The notes: generated by a model from the letters alone, not told the origin. A DNA stretch of 7,476 bases from an uncultured Collinsella sp. (GCA_958349325.1 CATWCP010000051.1:1-7476); one strand, 5' to 3'; positions 1 through 6,043 are shown, numbered from the stretch's first letter. Made by a program: numbers and translations.

Positions 1-2
1 GG

Positions 3-572
3 TTCGAGCCCGAAAACGGATGGTTTGTTCTGCACGGTCCTGTTCATAAAGGCGGACCGGACCCTCGTTTTGCGCCCGACATGAGTTATCTGAAGCACAT
101 ACCCGTCGATATTGAGTTTGCCGGACAGGGTGTGACCGACGACGAAAAGGTCCGCTATGCGTTAAGGCGCGAGCGATTGGGGCAGCAATGGTTCCGCAAG
201 CAGCTCGTTGCCGCCTATGATGGCCGTTGCGCGGTGTCGGACTGCGGCGTCAGCGAAGCTCTGGAGGCTGCACATATCGAGAATTACTCGGGACCCAAAT
301 CGCAGGTTGCCAGCAACGGTATTCTGCTTCGGCGCGATCTTCATTCCCTATTTGATGCTCACCTGATTTCGTTTGAGCCTGTTTGCGGCGAATATCGGCT
401 GTGCGGATCGTACCTGCTGGATAAGACCGACTACGCTTCCTTTGCGGGTGCGACGCTAAGGCAGCCGAATGAGCGTCAGTGGCGACCCGATACGGTGTTT
501 CTTGAGGCCCATCGCATTGAGTTCGATCGCTCGGAAAAGAAGCGTGAAAAGGCGGGGCTTCTGCCGTATTAG
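3..572 (+). CDS. HNH endonuclease domain protein (3' part, start lies before the window)
   Basis: The frame is open from the left edge to the TAG at 570-572, giving 189 visible residues. The ATG at 81 is probably internal, because the reading frame upstream of it (ending RFAPD before the Met) looks coding and no ribosome binding site precedes 81. The C-terminal half carries an HNH_2-type nuclease core. It starts with RLGQQWFRKQLVAAYDGRC, and numbering from the Met at 81 continues with AAHI (His65), SNG (Asn79) and LRRDLHSLFD (His88). These are the His, Asn and His expected to hold the metal and cut DNA. Cys50 and Cys55 flank the first strand. In this family the HNH core is the C-terminal effector and the N-terminal part, mostly outside this window, decides the target. 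I cannot name that N-terminal domain. Stand-alone HNH_2 proteins are often restriction- or defence-like, but the biological role here is inference. A small zinc-knuckle gene follows 122 bases downstream on the same strand. Confidence 0.85.
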   Translation, partial: FEPENGWFVLHGPVHKGGPDPRFAPDMSYLKHIPVDIEFAGQGVTDDEKVRYALRRERLGQQWFRKQLVAAYDGRCAVSDCGVSEALEAAHIENYSGPKSQVASNGILLRRDLHSLFDAHLISFEPVCGEYRLCGSYLLDKTDYASFAGATLRQPNERQWRPDTVFLEAHRIEFDRSEKKREKAGLLPY

Positions 573-694
573 CGTATTTGGCTTTGGCATTCTTTGACGA
601 TCGTGTTGTTTGATCGGATCGCGTGGCGATGCAATCTCGCGCCCGCCCGCCGGTGCATGCTCTTCCTGATTTGTATAGCGAGAGGGGAGCGTGT

Positions 695-979
695 ATGAGC
701 TGGCGAGGCGATATTGCGATGGGGAAGTACGGAAAACTGCCGTGTGCCCTTATAGACAACAATATGTTTCCGAGCGTAGAGGTTGATTGCGGGTCGTTTG
801 TCGTCACCTGCCCTTGCTGCGGCTCGCAAATACCGTGTCTCGACATTCGGTTTATCGATGCGCGCGACAGACTCAGCGACGAAGTGAGAAAACGGACAGG
901 CGTTCATATGCCGGTGTATCCGGAGAAATGCCCTGTTTGTGGCCTCGATATCGTGTACGACGCCGGCGACGAGGGATAG
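695..979 (+). CDS. small zinc-ribbon-like protein, function unknown
   Basis: Predicted to be 94 residues. I chose the ATG at 695 because a clear purine-rich ribosome binding site (GAGGGGAG, about 683-689) precedes it. A longer frame from GTG 623 has no such site and adds a non-protein-like N-terminus. The protein has two CPxCG knuckles, CPCCG at residues 39-43 and CPVCG at 79-83. They are spaced about 36 residues apart, as expected for four Cys ligands of one zinc-ribbon fold. Two further Cys lie at 32 and 48. No signal peptide or membrane segment is seen, so it is probably cytoplasmic. It follows the HNH gene in the same direction but 122 bases away, so co-transcription is possible but not shown. 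It converges with the DUF5710 gene, with a gap of only 38 bases and no clear terminator between the two. I do not recognise a named family. A small nucleic-acid-binding or adaptor protein is possible, but nothing here proves it. Confidence 0.7.
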   Translation: MSWRGDIAMGKYGKLPCALIDNNMFPSVEVDCGSFVVTCPCCGSQIPCLDIRFIDARDRLSDEVRKRTGVHMPVYPEKCPVCGLDIVYDAGDEG

Positions 980-1017
980 GTGATGCGGAGGAGTTGGCTG
1001 TGAAGGCCTCTCCGTCC

Positions 1018-1704
1018 CTACAAATAAATCCCCTCACCGAGCTGCTTGTGGAACTCGGCGTGATGGTCGCGTGCCCAGGTAAAGAGCGCCTGGTCAAAAT
1101 TGGTGCGCGTGGCCGGGACGCCAAAGACGCCGGCAACTTCGACGCGCACAAACTCCAGTGCCGGTAGCTTGTTGATGGCAGTGAGGGCAAACGGGGACGA
1201 GGGCTCCTCGAACAGATAGCGGCTGCCTTGCAGCGCGTCGCAACTGGTGCACGTGTTGCCGAGCGACGAGGCTTTGGAGGCTCGCGCGCCTACGGGCTTG
1301 TAGCCGCAGCGCTTATGAGGGTAGTCGCGGATCTCGCCCGGCACGCAGCCAAGAGTGGGCACGATGGCGAGTGCGTTGGCGCTGGCCGTGTCGATGGCAA
1401 TGTGCCCGGCTTCGTTAGGCGCGTGCGCGATGGCGATGCTCTCGTCGTTATCGGTTCGATAGGGAATGCCGAAGGCCGCGACCGAGGTCTCTTTGTGACA
1501 CTTCCAGCACTCGCGCTTGCCCAGTACTAGATATATATACGGCGCTGAGGGGTCGGATCGGTCAACGCCGGGCAGCCACTCGGCAAAGGGCTCGGGGTTA
1601 ACGCCGCTGGGTACATACCAGATCTTCTTAGCCCGATCCCACTTGGCGCCCAGGGCCTTGGCCTCGTCTTTGTGCGAAAAGGGAACATCGAGCTCGGTGC
1701 GCAT
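1018..1704 (-). CDS. DUF5710 domain-containing protein with CxxC pairs
   Basis: Predicted to be 228 residues. The ATG at 1704 is chosen because AAGGAG lies 6 bases upstream on the minus strand. The frame stays open a further 123 codons upstream, but that stretch looks non-coding. Residues about 1-45 match the DUF5710 module: LDVPFSHKDEAKALGAKWD followed by KKIWYVPSG, the KxLGAKWD...WYVP signature also seen at the ends of plasmid-type primases and other DNA-processing proteins. After it come CWKC at 66-69 and CTSC at 152-155, plus Cys120 and Cys133. This suggests a metal site that may be built from the two CxxC pairs. The final 60 residues include a strand-rich stretch (LEFVRVEVAGVFGVP) and a helical end. 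No membrane segment or signal peptide is present. The function of the module is not established; nucleic-acid binding is an inference. The gene points away from the tRNA and converges with the zinc-ribbon gene. Confidence 0.8.
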   Translation of the reverse strand: MRTELDVPFSHKDEAKALGAKWDRAKKIWYVPSGVNPEPFAEWLPGVDRSDPSAPYIYLVLGKRECWKCHKETSVAAFGIPYRTDNDESIAIAHAPNEAGHIAIDTASANALAIVPTLGCVPGEIRDYPHKRCGYKPVGARASKASSLGNTCTSCDALQGSRYLFEEPSSPFALTAINKLPALEFVRVEVAGVFGVPATRTNFDQALFTWARDHHAEFHKQLGEGIYL

Positions 1705-2050
1705 GGCGGCTCCTTGGTGCTGCAGGTGCAAGTGGCTCAAGGATACCGCAGGGCGCAGACATCGCGGCGTTTTGCTGAGAAGTTGCGGTGCGGATGGGTT
1801 CGAGACGTGTTGGTCTCGGCCTCGGTGGCTATTGGGGCGGTTTTGATTGACTACGGAGTCAGCCGGGATAGGCACTTGGGTCGCTGACGCGGTTTTGTAC
1901 ATGGGCAGGGTGGTTGGAGCAGTTTGCGGCGCAGTTTTGTGCCCGGCTGTTGTTGATGTTGGGGTATTGAATTTGTTTGGCAGCCATTCGTCAGGTGAAT
2001 TGATGTTACGTTGCGATGACGGTTGGAGTTGCCAGCGGATTTGGCGACAT
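1705..2050. other. gene-poor stretch upstream of the DUF5710 gene
   Basis: No gene is supported in these 346 bases. Frames stay open on both strands. One on the minus strand runs into the DUF5710 start and is Thr/Pro/Gln-rich; one on the plus strand from TTG 1847 is Val/Gly-rich. Neither has a convincing ribosome binding site or a recognisable domain. The stretch must contain the promoter of the DUF5710 gene on the minus strand, but I see no good -35/-10 pair. A perfect 6-bp inverted repeat (CGAGAC, 6-base loop, GTCTCG) lies at 1801-1818. The region may be untranslated leader plus decayed sequence. Confidence 0.5.
1801..1818. repeat. small perfect inverted repeat in the DUF5710 upstream region
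   Basis: CGAGAC (1801-1806) and GTCTCG (1813-1818) pair perfectly around the loop GTGTTG. The repeat lies about 100 bases before the DUF5710 start codon on the minus strand, so it could be a leader hairpin or an operator. No U-run follows on either strand, so it is not an intrinsic terminator. At 6 bp it could also be chance. Confidence 0.3.
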
Positions 2051-2087
2051 AAAACAAAACAGCTCAGAGACATAGCCTCTGAGCTGT
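2051..2087 (-). terminator. intrinsic terminator of tRNA-Val
   Basis: Read on the minus strand, an 11-bp perfect stem follows the tRNA by about 8 bases. The arms are ACAGCTCAGAG at 2077-2087 and its complement at 2059-2069, with a 7-base loop at 2070-2076. The stem runs directly into TTTTGTTTT (2059 down to 2051). Strong stem plus U-run directly downstream of the tRNA is the standard Rho-independent layout. On the plus strand no U-run follows, so it acts in one direction only. Confidence 0.9.
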
Positions 2088-2094
2088 GAACATT

Positions 2095-2169
2095 TGGTGG
2101 GCGTTAGAAGATTTGAACTTCTGACCTCTTCCGTGTCAGGGAAGCGCTCTCCCCCTGAGCTAAACGCCC
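2095..2169 (-). tRNA. tRNA-Val (anticodon GAC)
   Basis: The minus strand folds into a complete 75-base cloverleaf. The acceptor stem is GGGCGTT/AACGCCC and the D arm is GCTC-AGGGGGA-GAGC. The anticodon stem is CTTCC/GGAAG with loop CTGACAC, giving anticodon GAC, which reads GUC and GUU valine codons. A short variable loop AGGTC follows, then T arm AGAAG-TTCAAAT-CTTCT. The discriminator base is A, and the CCA end is encoded in the DNA (2095-2097). The gene stands alone as a single-gene unit with its own promoter (2199-2227) and terminator (2051-2087). Confidence 0.97.
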
Positions 2170-2198
2170 GATCAAGGGTGCGCAAGCGCGCAAGGGAT

Positions 2199-2227
2199 AA
2201 TATAACGGAGCCTGAACTCGGTGGCAA
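2199..2227 (-). promoter_or_regulatory. sigma-70-type promoter of tRNA-Val
   Basis: On the minus strand, TTGCCA (2227-2222) and TATATT (2204-2199) are separated by exactly 17 bases. Each hexamer matches the consensus at five of six positions. The expected start of transcription is near 2192, leaving a 5' leader of about 22 bases before the mature tRNA at 2169. Confidence 0.8.
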
Positions 2228-2308
2228 GAACATTTTTAAAAATCGCTTACATTGTGGAATTCGGGGGCTTTGTCATATCCATTTCAAAAGAGCCTGCTGC
2301 CGCGATTT

Positions 2309-2329
2309 GGCTGTTGCATAATGCAAGCC
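2309..2329. repeat. operator-like inverted repeat in the transporter leader
   Basis: TTGCAT-A-ATGCAA (2314-2326) is a perfect odd palindrome. It extends by GGC (2309-2311) and GCC (2327-2329) across a two-base bulge. As RNA it forms a 7-bp hairpin with loop AUAAU. As DNA it resembles a dimeric repressor site. It lies about 130 bases before the EamA start codon. Which of the two it is cannot be told from sequence alone. Confidence 0.35.
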
Positions 2330-2366
2330 CATTGTGGTATCGAGCTATGGAAAGACGTCTGCGGAA

Positions 2367-2389
2367 TTGTCCTACCGATAAACGGACAA
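2367..2389 (+). repeat. hairpin in the transporter leader
   Basis: TTGTCC (2367-2372) pairs perfectly with GGACAA (2384-2389) around an 11-base loop, and an alternative CCG/CGG pairing exists inside the loop. It is flanked by the self-complementary octamers AGACGTCT (2353-2360) and CCAGCTGG (2394-2401). It may be part of a structured 5' leader. No U-run follows, so it is not a terminator. Confidence 0.3.
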
Positions 2390-2458
2390 GCCTCCAGCTG
2401 GTGCCTTTGCCGTGGTAAGGTAAGCCGAATTGCTTCCAGACTGTTTCGGGGGAGTGGA

Positions 2459-3481
2459 ATGAGCAAAGAGTGTGTCGAGCAGGCCGAAGGCGCAGGGGCT
2501 TCGGTGCCGATGACCGATATATCGAACATTGATGTGCCCGAGGGCACTGACGAGCTCAGCCGCAGTACCCGCCGTGCATGGCGCGACCGCCTGAACAGTG
2601 CGTCGACGCGCAAGATGATTACGGGCGTTCTGGCCACGCTGGTGGGTGGTTCGTTTTGGGGTTTTTCGGGTACCAGCGCGAGTTTTTTGTTCGATACCTA
2701 CCATGTCGATACGCTGTGGCTTATGAGCATACGGCAGATTCTCGCCGGCCTGCTCTTTATGGCTGTGGTTGTCACGCGCGACCGCGCACGCCTGGTCAAG
2801 CTTTGGACGACGCCCGCTGATCGCAAGCAGCTGCTGCTCTTTACCGCTTTTGGCCTGCTCTTTAACCAGTTTTGTTATCTTTCGGCCGTGCGCCTGACCA
2901 ACGCCGGAACCGCGACGGTCCTTCAGTGCCTGCAGCTGGTCATCATTATGGGCTACACCTGCGTGATCGACCATCGCATGCCTCGCGTGCGTGAGGCCGT
3001 TGGCATTGGGTTGGCCCTGGGCGGCACCTTTTTAATCGCTACCGGCGGCGACCCTACCAGTCTGAGCATATCGCCGCTTGGCCTGGTCGCAGGCCTTATG
3101 TGTGCGGTCAGCGCCGCCTGTATGGCGGTGATTCCCGCCAAGATTCTGTCCAAATACGGCAGCCCTATTGTTACGGGCTCGGCTATGCTTACGGCGGGTG
3201 TCGTTTCGAGCGTCTTTGTGCAGCCGTGGGCTCATATGCCGGCCCTCGATACTGCTGCCGTCGAAGCGCTCGCGGTGTTTGTGATCGTGGGCTCTTTCCT
3301 GGCGTATATGCTGTATATGCAGGGCGTCAAGGATATCGGCTCCGTACGCGCGAGTCTCATCGGAACTGTGGAGCCGGTCTCGGCAACCATTACCAGCGCC
3401 GTTATGCTGGGCACGGTGTTTTTACCGACCGACTTGATTGGCTTTGCCATGATCATCGTGATGATGTTCCTGACGGTATAG
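2459..3481 (+). CDS. EamA / DMT-superfamily transporter
   Basis: Predicted to be 340 residues. The ATG at 2459 is preceded by GGGGGAG (2448-2454). The frame is open 69 codons further upstream, but that part is not protein-like. After a hydrophilic N-terminal tail of about 50 residues, unusually long for the family and rich in Glu, Asp, Ser and Arg, the protein is almost entirely hydrophobic. About ten membrane helices are visible, the first near 53-75. The two EamA repeats lie at about 55-195 and 205-340. Typical features are GGSFWGFSGTSASFLF in helix 1, FNQFCYLSAVRLTNAGTATV in the first repeat, and MQGVKDIGSVRASLIGTVEPV in the second, the usual EPV segment of these carriers. Family members export or import small metabolites such as amino acids, nucleosides or sugars in the cytoplasmic membrane. 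The substrate cannot be predicted here. The C-terminus ends directly after helix 10. The gene appears to be a single unit: 139 bases separate it from the DUF4012 gene. Confidence 0.9.
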   Translation: MSKECVEQAEGAGASVPMTDISNIDVPEGTDELSRSTRRAWRDRLNSASTRKMITGVLATLVGGSFWGFSGTSASFLFDTYHVDTLWLMSIRQILAGLLFMAVVVTRDRARLVKLWTTPADRKQLLLFTAFGLLFNQFCYLSAVRLTNAGTATVLQCLQLVIIMGYTCVIDHRMPRVREAVGIGLALGGTFLIATGGDPTSLSISPLGLVAGLMCAVSAACMAVIPAKILSKYGSPIVTGSAMLTAGVVSSVFVQPWAHMPALDTAAVEALAVFVIVGSFLAYMLYMQGVKDIGSVRASLIGTVEPVSATITSAVMLGTVFLPTDLIGFAMIIVMMFLTV

Positions 3482-3512
3482 CTTGCGCCGCTGCCTAGAC
3501 GGACACGGTGTT

Positions 3513-3537
3513 GCACCACAATTCCGCGAATTGGTGC
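3513..3537. repeat. imperfect inverted repeat after the transporter gene
   Basis: GCACCACAATTC (3513-3524) pairs with GAATTGGTGC (3528-3537), giving a 10-bp stem with a two-base bulge and a CGC loop. It starts 32 bases after the transporter stop. No U-run follows on either strand, so it is not a classical intrinsic terminator. It may be a 3' end structure of the transporter mRNA or an operator for the next gene. Confidence 0.45.
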
Positions 3538-3550
3538 CTGCATCTGGAGT

Positions 3551-3579
3551 TTAACTGACGATGCCAAATATGTCATAAA
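3551..3579 (+). promoter_or_regulatory. possible promoter of the DUF4012 gene
   Basis: TTAACT (3551-3556) and CATAAA (3574-3579) are 17 bases apart. Each matches the sigma-70 consensus at four of six positions, in a locally AT-rich stretch. Transcription would start near 3586 and leave a leader of about 35 bases. A better -35-like hexamer, TTGACT at 3592, has no -10 at the right distance. This is weak evidence, offered as the best candidate. Confidence 0.3.
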
Positions 3580-3620
3580 CTAATAGCGTTATTGACTTTT
3601 AGTATTGCGAGGACTCCTCT

Positions 3621-5960
3621 ATGGCTGGTAACCACTTTAAGAACGGCGACGGCGAGCGCTCTGCAGTTCCGCCGCGTTCAAATGGGACTGGAAACGCTGG
3701 CGTACCGAGTGGATCCAGTCAAAACGGTGCTGGCAACCGTACGTCTCCGGGCGAAACGGCGATGTTTGCCGCTCTGTACGAACAGTCTCAAAAGGCAAAA
3801 CAGGCTGGTCGCGTAGGCAGGCAGGCATTTCCGGGCGGGGCGGGCTCTGCGGCTTCGCCGGCCGGGGTCCGTCCGGCGCCAACGGGCGGTGCAAATGTCG
3901 CCGGCCCCACTGACCCCGCTAGCAACGCTCATCGCGCCCACAACGCCGGCCCCATCAACTCTGCCAATCCCGCCAATAGTGCTTCTTCTGCTGGAGACGC
4001 AGGGCTTACGGGTAACCTAGGCACTATCTATACGGGCGCTTCCGAAACCGGCACGTTTGCCCGTCTCGATGACGACGGTGCCGAGTTTAAGGGCTCGGGC
4101 TCTAAAGAAGATTATTACGATTTTGGCTTGAACTACGGCGGTGATTCCTCGACGAGCCCGACCTCGAACGGTCTGGTTCGCCATCGCCATCGCAAGGGCG
4201 AGCGCAAGAACCGCCGCGTTGCAGCCGTTGTCGCTGCCATCGTCGCGGTGGTTCTTGTCGTGTTTGGCGTGAGTGGCTTCATGCTGCTTAGCTCGGCAAA
4301 AACCGTGAAGAGCCAGGCAAAGGAAACTGTCGAGATCGTCGGCGGCCTTAAGGACAAGGTCACGTCGGGCGATTTTTCGACCCTGCCCGACGATGCGAAA
4401 AAGATCGACGAGCTCTGCAGCAGCATGAAGAAGGAGACCTCGAGCCCGGTGTGGACGATGGCCTCGTTCATTCCGGTGTACGGCAGCGATATTAACGCCG
4501 CCCGCACCATGGTCGACGCTCTGTCCGATGTTTCGAGCGGCGCGCTGGTCCCCATGGCCGATAATCTCGCTCAGGCAACGCCCGGCAAGCTGTTCCAGGA
4601 CGGGACAATCAACGTGTCCGCGCTGCAGGCGGTCGCCGATTCGCTCTCCGATAGCTCGAAGGCGTTCAAGAGCGTCAACAAAAAGGTGCAGGGTATTGGC
4701 GATACGCATATCGCCCAGGTGACCGAGCTGGTCGATAAGGCAAAGGACGGCTTTGCCACCCTGGACGGTGTAGTCGATGCGGCAGAGAAGATCGCCCCCG
4801 TTCTGCCCCAGATGCTCGGCGCCAACGGCCAGACGCGCAACTACCTTATGTACGCCATGAACAACGTCGAGATTCGTGCCTGCGGCGGCTTTGGCGGTTC
4901 GCAGGGCCTGATTTCGGTCACCGACGGTCAGATGTCGATTGGCGAGTTTGTTCCCCGCATTGGACTCAGCGAGGATGAGGCGGTCGAGAGCGTCGACGAA
5001 GAGGATGAGGCGCTGTTCGGCAACCACAGCAACCTGTACAACTCGGGCAATACCTATTCGCCTGATTGGCCCCGCAACTCGCAGCGTGTCGCCGCGCTGT
5101 GGAAGTCCCAGTATGGACAGGACGTTGATGGCGTCATCGGTATCGACCCGGTGTTCCTGCAGTATCTGCTGGGCCTGGTCGGTAACGTGTCACTGCCCGA
5201 CGGAACGGTTGTCGACGGCACCAACGCCGCAAAGGTCCTCATGCATGATGTGTACTGGAACTATCCGGTCGAGGAGTCGGACGGCATCTTTGCATCCGTC
5301 GCCAGCGCTGCCTTCGACAAGGTCCTTGGCGGTATCGGCGATGTCGATGTTACGAAGCTTGTCAGCGCCGTTGAGCGCGGTGCCGAAGAGGGCCGCCTGA
5401 TCGCGTGGATGAGAAACGATGATGAGCAGAATGCCATCAAAGAGACAGGCATTGACGCTTCGCTGCCCGATCCGGATGATCCGAGTGCCGATCCCGTTGC
5501 CGGCGTTTACTTTAACAACCTGAGCTTCTCCAAGCTCGACTGGTATCTGAACGCCGACACTCAGATTGGTCAGGGCATCAAGAACGGTGACGGCACGTGC
5601 TCCTATCGCATCACCGTTACCCTGACGAACATCATGACGCAGGAGGAGGCTGGCAAGCTGCCCGACTACGTTGCGGCGAGCGCACCCGATGCCGCGCGTG
5701 ACGACGAGCGTCTGAATGTCTCGTTGTTTGCCCCGACGGGTGGCAACATCAGTGACCTTACGGTTGAGGGTACCCAGTTTGGTCTTGGTGCCGCTACGTG
5801 GCATGGAATCCCCTTCTATTCGGGCACCGTTGACCTGCATGCTGGCGAGACGACGACGATCACGTATACGCTGACCACGTCGGCCGAGGCGGGGGACAAG
5901 CCGCTTACGCTGCGTCAGACTCCTACATGCCAGGCGGCTCGCGACAGCGCGTCGGCGTAG
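3621..5960 (+). CDS. membrane-anchored DUF4012 domain protein
   Basis: Predicted to be 779 residues. The start is ATG 3621 with GAGGA 7 bases upstream. Residues 1-185 are low-complexity (Gly, Ala, Asn, Ser, Pro) and probably disordered. They contain two copies of an ETxxFAxL motif (45-52 and 142-149) and an acidic, Tyr-rich patch near 161-175. A basic cluster (RHRHRKGERKNRR, 187-199) precedes one membrane helix at about 199-224, so the tail is predicted inside and the rest outside the cell. The extracellular part begins with helical segments (225-400). It then shows the DUF4012 core NYLMYAMNNVEIRACGGFGG (407-426), GVIGIDPVFLQYLLGLVG (504-521) and a strand-rich C-terminus. Loops at 451-466 and 615-625 are very acidic. 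DUF4012 proteins occur in Gram-positive bacteria, often near surface-polysaccharide genes. Their activity is unknown. Here the next gene, glmM, supplies amino-sugar precursors, which fits an envelope role but does not prove it. Cysteines at 266, 421, 660 and 770 lie on the outer side and could form disulphides. Confidence 0.88.
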   Translation: MAGNHFKNGDGERSAVPPRSNGTGNAGVPSGSSQNGAGNRTSPGETAMFAALYEQSQKAKQAGRVGRQAFPGGAGSAASPAGVRPAPTGGANVAGPTDPASNAHRAHNAGPINSANPANSASSAGDAGLTGNLGTIYTGASETGTFARLDDDGAEFKGSGSKEDYYDFGLNYGGDSSTSPTSNGLVRHRHRKGERKNRRVAAVVAAIVAVVLVVFGVSGFMLLSSAKTVKSQAKETVEIVGGLKDKVTSGDFSTLPDDAKKIDELCSSMKKETSSPVWTMASFIPVYGSDINAARTMVDALSDVSSGALVPMADNLAQATPGKLFQDGTINVSALQAVADSLSDSSKAFKSVNKKVQGIGDTHIAQVTELVDKAKDGFATLDGVVDAAEKIAPVLPQMLGANGQTRNYLMYAMNNVEIRACGGFGGSQGLISVTDGQMSIGEFVPRIGLSEDEAVESVDEEDEALFGNHSNLYNSGNTYSPDWPRNSQRVAALWKSQYGQDVDGVIGIDPVFLQYLLGLVGNVSLPDGTVVDGTNAAKVLMHDVYWNYPVEESDGIFASVASAAFDKVLGGIGDVDVTKLVSAVERGAEEGRLIAWMRNDDEQNAIKETGIDASLPDPDDPSADPVAGVYFNNLSFSKLDWYLNADTQIGQGIKNGDGTCSYRITVTLTNIMTQEEAGKLPDYVAASAPDAARDDERLNVSLFAPTGGNISDLTVEGTQFGLGAATWHGIPFYSGTVDLHAGETTTITYTLTTSAEAGDKPLTLRQTPTCQAARDSASA

Positions 5961-5997
5961 GGTTTTTCTGGTAGCGCAGATAATCGAGTACCATTTT

Positions 5998-6032
5998 GGG
6001 GCGGACAGGCAATCTGTCCGCCCCTATTTTGT
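5998..6032 (+). terminator. terminator-like hairpin between the DUF4012 gene and glmM
   Basis: GGGGCGGACAG (5998-6008) and CTGTCCGCCCC (6014-6024) form a perfect 11-bp GC-rich stem with loop GCAAT. TATTTTGT follows, a short and interrupted U-run. It ends one base before the glmM ribosome binding site AAGGAG (6033-6038). It is well placed to end the DUF4012 transcript, but any glmM mRNA starting upstream would carry it in its leader. On the minus strand no U-run follows. Confidence 0.75.
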
Positions 6033-6043
6033 AAGGAGAGCGC

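Noticed and set aside
594..622. Promoter beginning with TTGACG before the zinc-ribbon gene
   Set aside because: No -10-like hexamer occurs 16-18 bases downstream.
980..1017. Terminator between the convergent zinc-ribbon and DUF5710 genes
   Set aside because: The only pairing is about 5 bp (CGGAG/CTCCG) with mismatches and no U-run on either strand.
1018..2073. Longer 351-residue version of the DUF5710 protein
   Set aside because: Its start would lie beside the tRNA terminator U-run and the added residues look non-coding; the ATG at 1704 has a strong ribosome binding site and begins the domain properly.
2006..2321. Open frames on both strands across the tRNA (75 codons each)
   Set aside because: These are translations of the tRNA and its flanks; the GVRRFELLTSSVSGKR-type peptide is a well-known false protein from antisense tRNA sequence.
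2390..2425. T-box-like piece (GGTGCC...CGTGGTA) before the transporter
   Set aside because: The conserved T-box core GGTGGNACCGCG is not present, nor are the usual upstream stems; the resemblance is superficial.
2252..2458. N-terminal extension of the transporter to 2252
   Set aside because: The added 69 residues are Cys/Trp-scattered and not protein-like for this family; ATG 2459 has a purine-rich ribosome binding site.
4017..5027. 336-codon minus-strand open frame opposite the DUF4012 gene
   Set aside because: It is opposite a clear DUF4012 gene and has skewed composition with no recognisable motif; another shadow of GC-rich codons.
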